The notes under the pieces were generated by a model that searched no databases, had not been told where the DNA came from, and saw only the letters and a list, made by a program, of their open reading frames with translations. A program made the translations under genes and the position numbers. From Psychrobacillus faecigallinarum (GTDB lineage Bacteria; Bacillota; Bacilli; Bacillales_A; Planococcaceae), in assembly GCF_014836595.1 (NCBI RefSeq), contig NZ_JACSQO010000006.1, positions 124,001-188,000 of the forward strand: a stretch of DNA of 64,000 nt, written 5' to 3'. Below, piece by piece: positions 1 through 8,547 of this stretch; the first letter of the stretch is position 1; each line of letters starts with the position of its first letter.

Positions 1-174
1 AATTAATACCATAACGGACATGAGTAGCATGTAATACCAACCAAATGTTGTGGAAACAAATGTTTTAGCACGAGTAGTAATAGCCTCAAAACTCTCGGGA
101 GCTAGGGCTCCATACCCGACGGCCAAAATGATAAGGCCTATTGTAATATAAAATACTTTTGAAATATTCTTCAT
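1..174 (-). CDS. BCCT-family transporter, N-terminal fragment
   Basis: Read on the minus strand, an ATG at 174 follows an AAAAGGAGG site and opens 58 codons without a stop before the window edge. The peptide begins MKNISKVFYITIGLIILAVG, a hydrophobic first helix, and then has an AP-S-F----T....FGWYYML arrangement. This pattern is typical of the N-terminus of betaine/carnitine/choline (BCCT) transporters such as OpuD, secondary transporters that import compatible solutes with Na+. Only the first helix and the start of the second are visible, so substrate cannot be assigned. It is divergent from the cyclase-family gene at 569. Confidence 0.72.
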   Translation of the reverse strand, partial: MKNISKVFYITIGLIILAVGYGALAPESFEAITTRAKTFVSTTFGWYYMLLMSVMVLI

Positions 175-568
175 GTTTCCTCCTTTTAAAATCAACTAAG
201 TTAAGTGTAATACTATACTAAGATAAAGTTGTTTAATCAACCCATATACCCAAAATCATCGTATTGTTTATATTTATAGCCATTTTTTAATATAATTAAA
301 CATTTAAACTAGTTATTTTGTATGAAATATAAAAAGTTTAAATTATTTGAATAAAATAACTATTTTATTGACAGCTTAACTGATTAAATTTAATCTAATT
401 TTAACCAATATATATTAATAGTTATAAAAAGCCTACATATTGCTAAATTCTAGGGGTCATAGGTCTTAAAGAAGAAGCGAGATTATAACATGGATGTGTA
501 AACCTCTTCTTATTTAAATAGGGGTGTAGTTTTGTTTCAACAATCTTACATAAAGGAGAAATGAACAA
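175..568. other. AT-rich divergent intergenic region
   Basis: These 394 bases separate the minus-strand transporter from the plus-strand hydrolase. The stretch is very AT-rich. It contains one possible plus-strand promoter at 368-396 and a Shine-Dalgarno site AAAGGAG at 552-558. I see no ORF with coding character, no tRNA and no riboswitch signature. A weak purine/pyrimidine complementarity (AAGAAG near 471, CTTCTT near 506) does not form a convincing terminator. Confidence 0.6.
368..396 (+). promoter_or_regulatory. Possible sigma-A promoter for the cyclase-family gene
   Basis: A perfect -35 box TTGACA lies at 368-373. Seventeen bases later is TAATCT (391-396), a weak -10 that matches three of six consensus positions. 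The distance to the ATG at 569 would give a leader of about 165 nt. The -35 is good and the -10 poor, so this is tentative. Confidence 0.35.
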
Positions 569-1306
569 ATGTCATTAGAACTGCTGCAGGCTTTAAAAGT
601 ATTAAAAGAAAAACAATGGGTAGATCTTACACATACTTTCGGTCCCAACTCCCCACATTTTTCAGCATTTGATGCTGCAGAAATAAAAACATTGTTTAAC
701 CATGATGACGGTTTTTTTGCCCAAGCTTTTACATTTGCAGGTCAGTATGGAACACATATTGATGCTCCAATTCATTTTGTAAGAGACACTCGTTATTTAG
801 AGGAACTAGATTTAAAAGAACTGGTCCTTCCTTTAGTGGTAATTGATAAGTCTAAGGAAGCGACGGAGGACAATAATTATACTTTAACAAAAGAAGATAT
901 TATATCGTTTGAAGAAGAGCATGGGGAAATTGAAGAGGGTGCGTTTGTAGCGCTTAGAACAGATTGGAGCAAGCGCTGGCCAGATGTAGAAGCGTTTAAT
1001 AATAAGGATAAGGAAGGGAATAATCGAGCTCCAGGATGGGGAATAGAAGCATTAAAATTTTTGTTTGAGCAAAGAAAGATTAAAGCTATTGGTCATGAAA
1101 CATTTGATACTGACTCGGCAATTGATTATCAAAGAAACGGAACATTACTAGGAGAATACTACGTGCTAGAACAGGATACATATCAAATCGAACTGTTAAC
1201 GAACTTGGATAAGATCCCTGCCAAAGGTTCAGTGATTTTTAATATAGTACCAAAACCTGAAAAAGCATCTGGATTTCCCGTAAGGTCCTTTGCCATATTA
1301 CCTTAA
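569..1306 (+). CDS. Cyclase-family metal-dependent hydrolase (kynurenine formamidase-like)
   Basis: This 245-aa protein belongs to the cyclase/kynurenine formamidase superfamily (PF04199). The hallmark metal-binding stretch GQYGTHIDAPIHF sits at about residues 57-70, supplying His and Asp ligands. A second conserved His/Glu region, IGHETFDTDS, is at about 173-182 and a late EYYVLEQ segment follows. Family members hydrolyse amide or ring bonds (N-formylkynurenine, isatin, cyclic amides). No kynurenine pathway genes are nearby, so the substrate is unknown. The ATG at 569 is preceded by AAAGGAG with 10 nt spacing. The gene is monocistronic, closed by a terminator. Confidence 0.8.
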   Translation: MSLELLQALKVLKEKQWVDLTHTFGPNSPHFSAFDAAEIKTLFNHDDGFFAQAFTFAGQYGTHIDAPIHFVRDTRYLEELDLKELVLPLVVIDKSKEATEDNNYTLTKEDIISFEEEHGEIEEGAFVALRTDWSKRWPDVEAFNNKDKEGNNRAPGWGIEALKFLFEQRKIKAIGHETFDTDSAIDYQRNGTLLGEYYVLEQDTYQIELLTNLDKIPAKGSVIFNIVPKPEKASGFPVRSFAILP

Positions 1307-1312
1307 GCATAG

Positions 1313-1351
1313 TAAAAAAAGAATGTCTTAAAAAAAGGCATTCTTTTTTAT
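1313..1351 (+). terminator. Rho-independent terminator after the cyclase-family gene
   Basis: AAAGAATG pairs with CATTCTTT across an A-rich loop, followed by a run of T. It begins a few bases after the stop codon at 1306. Confidence 0.8.
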
Positions 1352-1429
1352 TGGGCATTGAGGTGTTTGTCTAGGTTGTCTGCCACTTTCTTGCATCTAT
1401 TAGTATAAGTGCAAGAGGAGGTGAAAATA

Positions 1430-1750
1430 ATGAATAATCACCATATGTGTCATTCGTGCGGCCAAACAAAAGGTTGGGGTCAATCATGTGGTTGCCGAAG
1501 ACAATTACCAGCAGCGGAACCGATTGTTTGTCCACCACAATATCGTGTTAGTGACTCTTTCGTACCAAGAATGCAGCCAGTCATTCAACCAATTGTAAAT
1601 GTCAATAGAGAGCACATCGTAAATGTTCCTCAATATTTCGTTACAGAGTCAAATGAAACCGTAGTAGTACCAGGAGTTCAACAAGCATACCCTGTTAACA
1701 ACCCATCCCAAGGGGGAGCCCATCGAGGTTTTTTCTCTAGATTCCGTTAA
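1430..1750 (+). CDS. CotD-like spore coat protein
   Basis: A 106-aa protein with no transmembrane segment. It opens with a Cys-rich patch, MCHSCGQTKGWGQSCGCRR, and continues with CPPQYRVSDSF, repeated VIQPIVNVN and HIVNVPQYFV segments, and ends in an Arg/Phe-rich tail. The Cys/His start followed by V-P-Q-Y and I-Q-P motifs resembles CotD-family inner coat proteins, which are assembled on the forespore surface late in sporulation. The ATG at 1430 is chosen over an upstream in-frame GTG at 1409 because AGGAGGTG lies at 1416-1423. Expected control is by late mother-cell sigma factors, but I could not identify a clear sigma-K promoter. Confidence 0.62.
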   Translation: MNNHHMCHSCGQTKGWGQSCGCRRQLPAAEPIVCPPQYRVSDSFVPRMQPVIQPIVNVNREHIVNVPQYFVTESNETVVVPGVQQAYPVNNPSQGGAHRGFFSRFR

Positions 1751-1808
1751 AAGCTATAGAAGTGTAGCGTCGACTTAACCAGCTTAGTGTCTATATTTAT
1801 CGAATATT

Positions 1809-1844
1809 GCAAATGCCCTTAATATGAGGTGCATTTGCTTTTTT
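1809..1844 (+). terminator. Rho-independent terminator after the CotD-like gene
   Basis: Perfect 8-bp arms GCAAATGC (1809-1816) and GCATTTGC (1831-1838) are followed by six T residues. Confidence 0.85.
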
Positions 1845-1884
1845 ATTTTATATAATTCCGCCAATAGATAGCAAAAACGAGATG

Positions 1885-1913
1885 TTGTAATTTTCCGTAT
1901 ATTTTGATAAAGT
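1885..1913 (+). promoter_or_regulatory. Possible sigma-A promoter of the dpp operon
   Basis: TTGTAA (1885-1890, four of six consensus) and TAAAGT (1908-1913, four of six) are separated by 17 bp and sit about 48 bp upstream of the dppA start. The element is overlapped by the CodY-like box. Neither hexamer is strong, as expected for a repressible promoter. Confidence 0.45.
1889..1903. promoter_or_regulatory. CodY-like operator of the dpp operon
   Basis: AATTTTCCGTATATT matches 12 of 15 positions of the CodY consensus AATTTTCWGAAAATT. It lies between the candidate -35 and -10 boxes. In B. subtilis the dpp operon is repressed by CodY when branched-chain amino acids and GTP are plentiful, so the same control is inferred here. 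Confidence 0.6.
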
Positions 1914-1960
1914 GATGTTTACCAATAGAAAAATAGAGTTGAAGGTTGGGGGAAGAAGAG

Positions 1961-2785
1961 ATGAAGTTATTTGTTTCAGTTGATATGGAGGGCATAACAG
2001 GCCTGCCGGATTACACATTTGTGGAGTCGAACAAGCATAATTACGAAAGAGCAAGACGAATAATGACACAGGAAGCCAATGCTATTGTAGAGGGTGCTCT
2101 TTCTACAGGTGTTAAAGAGGTACTGGTTAATGATAGTCATTCCAAAATGAATAATCTTTTAGTGGAGGAGTTACATCCAGAGGCATCTTTGATAACCGGA
2201 GATTTAAAGCCATATTCTATGGTTCAATCTTTAGATGCAAGCTACATAGGAGCAGTTTTTGCTGGATACCATTCTAGAGCTGGACAACCAGGAGTCATGA
2301 GTCATTCTATGATTTTTGGAGTTCGAAATATGTATATCAATGATGTAGTAATAGGAGAGCTTGGTCTTAATGCATACGTGGCTGGTTATTATGGAGTTCC
2401 TGTCATTATGGTTGCTGGAGATGACGGAGCTTGTAGAGAGGCGGAGGCTCTCATTCCAGGTATTATAACAGCTGCGGTAAAACAATCTATATCCAGGTCT
2501 GCTGTTAAAACCCTACACCCTCAAAAGTCACAAGCTCTTCTTAAAGAAAAAATGGCAGAGGCTATTAAGAAAAGAGATGAAATACTACCACTTATACCAC
2601 CAGAACAACCTGTTTTAAAAATTGAATTTACTAATTATGGACAAGCGGAGTGGGCAGCACTAATGCCAGGATGTGAAATCATAGAAGGAACAACAATTGT
2701 TAAATTTGAAGCAAAAGACATTCTAGAAGCATATCGTGCAATGCTTGTCATGGTAGAGCTAGCAATGCAAACCAAATTCTGTTAG
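1961..2785 (+). CDS. dppA: D-aminopeptidase DppA (peptidase family M55)
   Basis: A 274-aa cytoplasmic zinc peptidase that releases N-terminal D-amino acids from peptides such as D-Ala-D-Ala. The family signature SVDMEG gives Asp8 and Glu10; NDSHSKMN gives His60, and His104 and His115 (GVMSHSMIFG) fall at the positions known for metal binding and catalysis in B. subtilis DppA. Length equals that of the B. subtilis protein. ATG at 1961 is preferred over the in-frame TTG at 1946, since the GGGGGAAG ribosome site lies between them. It is the first gene of the nine-gene operon, 13 nt before dppB. Confidence 0.95.
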   Translation: MKLFVSVDMEGITGLPDYTFVESNKHNYERARRIMTQEANAIVEGALSTGVKEVLVNDSHSKMNNLLVEELHPEASLITGDLKPYSMVQSLDASYIGAVFAGYHSRAGQPGVMSHSMIFGVRNMYINDVVIGELGLNAYVAGYYGVPVIMVAGDDGACREAEALIPGIITAAVKQSISRSAVKTLHPQKSQALLKEKMAEAIKKRDEILPLIPPEQPVLKIEFTNYGQAEWAALMPGCEIIEGTTIVKFEAKDILEAYRAMLVMVELAMQTKFC

Positions 2786-2798
2786 GAGGAAGCCTTCC

Positions 2799-3734
2799 GT
2801 GACAAAGTATATTATTAAGCGTTTTTTAATGATGATTGCAACAATCCTCATCATTGCAACTCTAACATTTGCATTAATGCACACGATACCGGGCTCTCCA
2901 TTTGATGGAGAAAGAACTTCTAATCCTACTATTCAAGCAAACTTAGAAAAGTTTTATAAGCTAGATCAACCGATGTATGTGCAGTATTTAAATTATTTAA
3001 AATCGATTGTAACGTTTGATTTTGGACCATCCATTAAGAAGCCAAATGAATCGGTAAACGAACTGTTGGCAAGGGGATTTCCAATTTCCTTTGAACTGGG
3101 TATGTCGACTATTTTAGTTGCATTATTGTCAGGTGTTCTTTTAGGTACATTGGCAGCCCTCCGGCATAACGGTATTATTGATTATTTAGCAATGACCTTT
3201 GCTGTTATTGGTATATCAGTTCCTAACTTTGTTTTGGCCACTTTGTTGATTCAACAGGTGGCGGTAAATTGGGAACTGTTGCCTCCAGCTACTTGGAGTA
3301 GTCCGTTGCATATGATTCTTCCAACTCTAGCCTTAGCCACAGGTCCTACAGCAATTATTGCTCGTTTAACGCGTTCCAGCATGCTAGAAGTGTTAACACA
3401 GGATTATATCAAAATGGCTAGAGCTAAAGGACTTTCACCAGCTAGAATTGTTTTTCGACATTCCTTAAGGAACGCCTTAATGCCTGTTGTAACAATTATG
3501 GGTACAATGCTGGCAGGTATTTTGACAGGTACCTTTGTAATCGAACGCATTTTTGCTATTCCGGGAATGGGAAAATATTTTGTGGAAAGCATTAACAATC
3601 GAGACTATCCCGTAATTATGGGAACTACAGTATTTTATAGCGCATTCTTAGTATTTATGCTCTTTTTAGTAGATATTGTTTACGGAGTACTAGATCCACG
3701 TATTAAATTACATCGTAAAGAGGGGGATGCATAA
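2799..3734 (+). CDS. dppB: Dipeptide ABC transporter permease DppB
   Basis: This 311-aa inner-membrane permease has the OppB/DppB layout: an N-terminal helix followed by TIPGSPFDGER, five further helices, and the binding-protein-dependent transport EAA motif around DYIKMARAKGLSPARI (residues 207-222), which docks on the ATPases. It forms the channel with DppC. The GTG at 2799 follows AGGAGG with 9 nt spacing; no better ATG exists upstream. The stop overlaps the next start by one base (TAATG), indicating translational coupling with dppC. Confidence 0.93.
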   Translation: MTKYIIKRFLMMIATILIIATLTFALMHTIPGSPFDGERTSNPTIQANLEKFYKLDQPMYVQYLNYLKSIVTFDFGPSIKKPNESVNELLARGFPISFELGMSTILVALLSGVLLGTLAALRHNGIIDYLAMTFAVIGISVPNFVLATLLIQQVAVNWELLPPATWSSPLHMILPTLALATGPTAIIARLTRSSMLEVLTQDYIKMARAKGLSPARIVFRHSLRNALMPVVTIMGTMLAGILTGTFVIERIFAIPGMGKYFVESINNRDYPVIMGTTVFYSAFLVFMLFLVDIVYGVLDPRIKLHRKEGDA

Positions 3735-4681
3735 TGACTAAAACGCAAGAGATAGTATCCCCGGTGGAAATAAAGGATGAATGGTTCCGTCCTAAAGAAA
3801 AGTCAGACGGAGAGGCGGAATCCGTTGTAAGACCTTCCTTATCCTATTGGAAGGATGCTTGGAGAAGGTTAAAGAAAAATAAGCTGGCAATGGGTGGTCT
3901 TTTCTTTTTAATCCTTTTAACTCTGTTTGCTATTTTTGGACCAATTTTTTCCCCATATTCTATGGATGAGATGAATTATCCAATGCAAAATCAAGGACCA
4001 TCGGCAGAGCACTGGTTTGGAACAGATGAAGCAGGACGAGATGTTTTTACAAGGACATGGTATGGTGCACGAGTTTCCTTATTTGTAGGGGTAATGGCTG
4101 CATTGATCGACTTCTTTATAGGTGTAATTTATGGTGGTTTTAGTGGTTATAAGGGTGGAAGAGCCGATGCGATAATGATGCGCATCATTGAAGTACTTTA
4201 TGGTCTACCGCATTTATTGGTAGTTATTTTATTGATGGTAGTTATGGGGCCAAGCCTTACGACTATTATCGTTGCGTTAACTGTAACCGGCTGGGTAGGT
4301 ATGGCCAGGATCGTACGGGGCCAAGTTTTACAGATTAAAAACTACGAATTTGTAACTGCATCCAAATCCTTTGGTGCAAAAAGCTCTAGAATCATTCGTA
4401 AAAATTTGTTACCAAACACAATGGGGCCGATTATAGTACAAATGACTCTTACGGTTCCGAGTGCTATATTCGCCGAAGCATTTCTTAGCTTTTTAGGGTT
4501 AGGCGTATCTGCACCAGCTGCCAGTTGGGGGGTAATGGCAAACGATGCACTACCTGTAATTTTATCTGGTCATTGGTGGAGACTGTTTTTCCCTGCATTC
4601 TTTATCTCTGTGACGATGTTTGCATTTAACGTATTAGGGGACGGCTTACAAGATGCCCTTGATCCAAAGCTTAGGAGGTAA
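3734..4681 (+). CDS. dppC: Dipeptide ABC transporter permease DppC
   Basis: A 315-aa OppC/DppC-type permease, partner of DppB. A hydrophilic N-terminus of about 50 residues precedes the first helix (MGGLFFLILLTLFAIFG). The conserved HWFGTDEAGRDVFTR stretch and the EAA loop NYEFVTASKSFGAKSSRI (about 213-230) are both present. Five to six helices are visible. It starts on the last base of dppB and is followed six bases later by dppD. The N-terminal tail is longer than in many homologues but similar in kind to OppC proteins. Confidence 0.93.
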   Translation: MTKTQEIVSPVEIKDEWFRPKEKSDGEAESVVRPSLSYWKDAWRRLKKNKLAMGGLFFLILLTLFAIFGPIFSPYSMDEMNYPMQNQGPSAEHWFGTDEAGRDVFTRTWYGARVSLFVGVMAALIDFFIGVIYGGFSGYKGGRADAIMMRIIEVLYGLPHLLVVILLMVVMGPSLTTIIVALTVTGWVGMARIVRGQVLQIKNYEFVTASKSFGAKSSRIIRKNLLPNTMGPIIVQMTLTVPSAIFAEAFLSFLGLGVSAPAASWGVMANDALPVILSGHWWRLFFPAFFISVTMFAFNVLGDGLQDALDPKLRR

Positions 4682-4687
4682 GAATGG

Positions 4688-5812
4688 ATGAATGAACATC
4701 AATTAGATCATGCAAAGGAACTTGCTCGAGGGAAAGTGGATGAGGTAGCAGTATCTTTACAATCTGATGACTCACTAGTGAGTCGGAATGGTAAAAAAGA
4801 AAGAAAAAAAATTACAGACGAGAAAATTTTACAGGTTAATAACCTACAAGTTTCCTTTAAAACATATGGTGGAGAAGTAGAAGCAGTAAGAGGGGTCAAT
4901 TTTGATCTTTACAAGGGTGAGACGTTGGCAATCGTAGGCGAATCTGGCTGTGGGAAAAGTGTCACCTCTAATGCAATTATGGGATTGATACCTGAACCAG
5001 CCGGCAGGATTAAGAATGGTAGTATTTTGTTTAAAGGGAAGGCGTTAACAAAGCTCAGCAAATCTGAACTAAGAAAAATCCAAGGTATTGACATATCTAT
5101 GATTTTTCAAGACCCTATGACTGCGTTAAACCCAACGCTCACTATTGGTGAGCAGTTAACGGAAGGTTTGCGCACCCATAAAAAAATTGGGAAGCATGAA
5201 GCAAAATTAAAGGCAATTGAAATGCTTAACCTAGTAGGCATACCAAATCCAATAGAACGGTTAAAGCAATATCCTCATCAATTTTCAGGAGGGATGAGGC
5301 AGCGTATTGTTATTGCAATTGCTTTGATTTGTGATCCAGAACTCCTTATAGCAGATGAGCCAACGACCGCTTTAGACGTAACTATACAAGCACAAATATT
5401 GGAACTTTTTGAGGAAATTCAAAGGAAAACGGATATTTCCATTATTTTAATCACACATGATTTAGGTGTTGTGGCTAAAATTGCAGACCGCATTGCGGTA
5501 ATGTACGCTGGTAAAATTGTGGAGATAGGTGATAAAAGAGAAATTTTTTACACTCCACAGCACCCCTATACACAAGGGCTTCTCAATTCTGTTCCACGGT
5601 TAGATTTAATGGAGGAGGAGCTACAACCAATAGATGGAACACCACCGGATCTTTTCGCTCCACCGACTGGCTGTCCGTTTACTGCTCGTTGCAAATTTGC
5701 AATGGAAGTGTGTGATCATGTTTATCCATACACTAGTAAGCTATCAGATGCTCATGCAGTAGATTGTTGGCTTCAGGATGAGAGAGCAAAAGTATTACAA
5801 GTACAAAAGTAA
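4688..5812 (+). CDS. dppD: Dipeptide ABC transporter ATP-binding protein DppD
   Basis: A 374-aa ATPase of the OppD type. Walker A is GESGCGKS (about 84-91), the signature is SGGMRQR, and Walker B reads LLIADEPTTALD. A C-terminal oligopeptide/dipeptide (oligo_HPY) domain with CPFTARCKFAMEVC probably binds an iron-sulfur cluster or metal, as in related proteins. About 45 hydrophilic residues precede the usual start of the domain; no convincing internal start explains them away. It pairs with YkfD, encoded at the operon end, as the second ATPase. GGAGG lies just upstream of the ATG. Confidence 0.93.
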   Translation: MNEHQLDHAKELARGKVDEVAVSLQSDDSLVSRNGKKERKKITDEKILQVNNLQVSFKTYGGEVEAVRGVNFDLYKGETLAIVGESGCGKSVTSNAIMGLIPEPAGRIKNGSILFKGKALTKLSKSELRKIQGIDISMIFQDPMTALNPTLTIGEQLTEGLRTHKKIGKHEAKLKAIEMLNLVGIPNPIERLKQYPHQFSGGMRQRIVIAIALICDPELLIADEPTTALDVTIQAQILELFEEIQRKTDISIILITHDLGVVAKIADRIAVMYAGKIVEIGDKREIFYTPQHPYTQGLLNSVPRLDLMEEELQPIDGTPPDLFAPPTGCPFTARCKFAMEVCDHVYPYTSKLSDAHAVDCWLQDERAKVLQVQK

Positions 5813-5869
5813 AACAGGATGAGGGCGCGCAAGTGCATTCACATATAGAAAACAAAGGGGGAAAATAGG

Positions 5870-7528
5870 ATGAAGAAATGGCTTTCATTATTAATTATGG
5901 CTTTGTTTGTTCTTGTGTTAAGCGCGTGTACAGCCAATGAAGAGGCTGGGAAAACACCGACTGAGACAGAGCCGACTACAAAGACAGAAGGTGAAGGAAA
6001 AGAAGAACCTGTTGTGGAAACGGAAAAAGTGCTTAAGCTAAACAACGGAAACGAACCTACGTCATTTGATCCATCAGTAGGGTTTGATGCGGTATCTTGG
6101 AGCGCATTAAACAATTTGATGGAAGGCCTTGTAAGACTAAATAAGGACCATCAAGCAGAAGAAGCTACAGCTGAAAAGATTGACGTATCAGAGGATGGTT
6201 TAACATATACATTTACAATTCGTGAGAATGCAAAATGGTCAAATGGAGATCCTGTCGTAGCAGGTGATTTTGTTTATGGCTGGTTGCATATGTTAAATCC
6301 AGAAACTGCTTCTCCAGCAGCATTCTTAGCTTACTTCATTGAAGGGGCAGAAGCTTACAATAATGGAGAAGGAGCAGCTGACGCGGTTGCTATTAAAGCA
6401 GTTAGTGAGAAAGTATTTGAAGTTAAACTTGCTGCGCCAACAGAGGCATTCTTAAATATTATTACAAATCCAAGCTTCTTCCCTGTAAATGAGAAGGCAG
6501 CTACAGAAAACCCTGAATGGTTTACAGAAGCAGAATCATTTGTAGGAAATGGTCCATTTAAATTAGCTAGCTGGGATCACGATGTAAGCTTTACTTTTGA
6601 GAAAAACGAGAACTATTGGGATGCAGATACTGTTAAGCTAGACAAGGTTGAGTGGGCAATGATTGATGATTCTAATACGGAGTATCAAATGTATAAAACT
6701 GGTGATTTAGACGTTTCAGGTGTACCATCTGAACTTGCAGATCAATTGTTGAACGATCCGGAGTTAAAAAATGAAGACCAAGCAGGTCTGTATTTCTATC
6801 GTTTCAACGTTTCTATGGAGCCTTTTACAAACAAAAAAATTCGCCAGGCGTTCGGTATGGCTGTTGACCAACAAGAAATAGTAGAATTCGTAACAAAAAA
6901 TGGTGAAAAAGCAGCAGAAGGATTTGTTCCTTACGGATTTATTGGTCCAGATGGCAAGGAATTTAGAGAGACTGCTGGAAAGCTCATTCAACATGATGCT
7001 GAAAAAGCAAAAGCACTTTTAGAAGAAGGTATGAAAGAGGAAGGATACAATGAACTTCCAACAGTAACCTTAACTTATTCAACTAGTGATACTCATAAGA
7101 AAATTGCAGAAGCACTTCAAAGTAAGTTCAAAGAAGTTCTTGGAGTTGAAATAGCCCTACAAAATGTAGAGGCAAGCGTGTTTGCTTCAGAACAAAAAGA
7201 GTTTAAATATATGTTATCACGCTCTTCGTTCTTATTTGACTATGCAGACCCTGTTAATGCATTAGAAAGCTTTATTACTGGTTCTTCTATGAACCGTACT
7301 ACTTGGTCTAACCCAGAATTTGATAAATTAATAGCAGATATCAAAAATGAAACAGACCCGCAAAAACGTTGGGATATGCTGATTCAAGCTGATAAATTCC
7401 TTATAGAAGAAATGCCGGTTGTACCTATTCACTATTACAACCAAGTTACGCTTGAGAAGTCCAATGTCAAAGGAATTGTTAGACATCCAGTTGGATACAT
7501 GGATTTAAAATGGGCAGATAAAGAATAA
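5870..7528 (+). CDS. dppE: Dipeptide/murein-peptide-binding lipoprotein DppE
   Basis: This 552-aa substrate-binding protein of family 5 (SBP_bac_5) feeds the DppBCD/YkfD transporter. The signal peptide MKKWLSLLIMALFVLVLSAC carries a lipobox LSAC with the lipidated Cys at residue 20. A Thr/Glu-rich linker of about 35 residues follows, then the mature domain beginning VLKLNNGNEPTSFDP. In B. subtilis DppE binds dipeptides, haem-independent peptides and murein tripeptide; the ykf genes downstream make murein peptide a likely substrate here. RBS AAGGGGG precedes the ATG. A hairpin terminator follows the stop. Confidence 0.92.
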   Translation: MKKWLSLLIMALFVLVLSACTANEEAGKTPTETEPTTKTEGEGKEEPVVETEKVLKLNNGNEPTSFDPSVGFDAVSWSALNNLMEGLVRLNKDHQAEEATAEKIDVSEDGLTYTFTIRENAKWSNGDPVVAGDFVYGWLHMLNPETASPAAFLAYFIEGAEAYNNGEGAADAVAIKAVSEKVFEVKLAAPTEAFLNIITNPSFFPVNEKAATENPEWFTEAESFVGNGPFKLASWDHDVSFTFEKNENYWDADTVKLDKVEWAMIDDSNTEYQMYKTGDLDVSGVPSELADQLLNDPELKNEDQAGLYFYRFNVSMEPFTNKKIRQAFGMAVDQQEIVEFVTKNGEKAAEGFVPYGFIGPDGKEFRETAGKLIQHDAEKAKALLEEGMKEEGYNELPTVTLTYSTSDTHKKIAEALQSKFKEVLGVEIALQNVEASVFASEQKEFKYMLSRSSFLFDYADPVNALESFITGSSMNRTTWSNPEFDKLIADIKNETDPQKRWDMLIQADKFLIEEMPVVPIHYYNQVTLEKSNVKGIVRHPVGYMDLKWADKE

Positions 7529-7555
7529 ATAAAGATTTATTCCCTAAAAAAAGAT

Positions 7556-7587
7556 GCGGCACTTTTACGAGTGCCGCCCCTTTTCTT
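7556..7587 (+). terminator. Intra-operon terminator between dppE and ykfA
   Basis: Perfect 8-bp arms GCGGCACT (7556-7563) and AGTGCCGC (7570-7577) enclose a six-base loop and are followed by CCTTTTCTTT. The T run is interrupted, so partial read-through into ykfA is plausible. No promoter of its own for ykfA is evident in the 24 bp left before its RBS. Confidence 0.78.
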
Positions 7588-7610
7588 TAAAAACAAAGGA
7601 GATTATACAT

Positions 7611-8534
7611 ATGAAAATAAGACCAAAACGATTAAAAAAAGGGGACACAATTGGGATTATTGCTCCAGCTAGTCCACCTAATATAGATCAACTGAACCGC
7701 TCCCTATCGTTTTTAGAGGAATTAGGATTATCTTATAGGATGGGAAAAAGTGTACAACAAGTTAATGGGTATCTAGCGGGCACAGACGAAGAGCGACTAG
7801 AAGATTTACATGAGATGTTCGCGGACCCAAATATAGACGGTATTATATGTGCTTGTGGAGGCTATGGTACGGCAAGGTATGCTGACCAAATAGATTATCA
7901 ACTAATGAATGAAAATCCTAAAGTTTTCTGGGGTTACTCAGACATTACATATTTACATACTAGCATGAATTTATACTCTGATATCGTTACATTTCATGGC
8001 CCTATGTTAGCGTCAGACGTTGGAAAAAGTACATTTAGTGATTTATCTAAAAAAATGTTTCTTCAATTATTCCAGCCAATGGAGCTACATTATACAGAGG
8101 ATATATCTCCTCTATCAGTAGTTTCGCCTGGAGTCGCTAGAGGAGAACTTGTAGGCGGTAATTTATCACTTCTTGCAAGTGGGATAGGGACTAAATATGA
8201 AGTTGATACTCAAGGGAAGCTGTTATTAATAGAGGATATTGGAGAAGAGCCTTACAAGGTTGACGGTATGCTCAATCAATTAAGGTTAGCGGGTAAGCTA
8301 AACGCGGCAGCTGGGTTTGTCATTGGAGATTTCTGTGATGCGGAGCCTAAGAGAGGAAAAAAATCATTAACGATGGATGAAGTTTTTAATCATTATTTAG
8401 GGGATTTAGGGAAGCCAGCATTAAAAGGTTTTCTGATTGGTCATTGTCAGCCGCACTTTGCAATTCCTTTAGGAGTGGAAGCGGTACTGAATACGGAGAA
8501 TTTGACGCTAGCAATATTACCTGGAGTTGAGTAA
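7611..8534 (+). CDS. ykfA: Murein LD-carboxypeptidase YkfA (family S66)
   Basis: A 307-aa cytoplasmic serine peptidase that removes the terminal D-Ala from tetrapeptides released from peptidoglycan. The S66 catalytic triad is visible: Ser110 in WGYSDIT, Glu208 in IEDIGEEPYK, and His278 in GHCQPHF. The ATG at 7611 follows AAAGGAG; an in-frame extension upstream would overlap the terminator hairpin and is rejected. It is followed by ykfB 13 nt after its stop. Together with YkfB and YkfC it converts murein peptides to free amino acids. Confidence 0.92.
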   Translation: MKIRPKRLKKGDTIGIIAPASPPNIDQLNRSLSFLEELGLSYRMGKSVQQVNGYLAGTDEERLEDLHEMFADPNIDGIICACGGYGTARYADQIDYQLMNENPKVFWGYSDITYLHTSMNLYSDIVTFHGPMLASDVGKSTFSDLSKKMFLQLFQPMELHYTEDISPLSVVSPGVARGELVGGNLSLLASGIGTKYEVDTQGKLLLIEDIGEEPYKVDGMLNQLRLAGKLNAAAGFVIGDFCDAEPKRGKKSLTMDEVFNHYLGDLGKPALKGFLIGHCQPHFAIPLGVEAVLNTENLTLAILPGVE

Positions 8535-8547
8535 GGGGGAGTCACGA

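Noticed and set aside
1381..1412. Possible sigma-K promoter before the CotD-like gene
   Set aside because: A GCATctatTA string resembles a sigma-K -10, but no AC-type -35 is found at the right distance, so it is not annotated.
1848..2069. Minus-strand ORF overlapping the dpp promoter
   Set aside because: It covers the CodY-like box and the start of dppA, and its peptide has no recognisable features.
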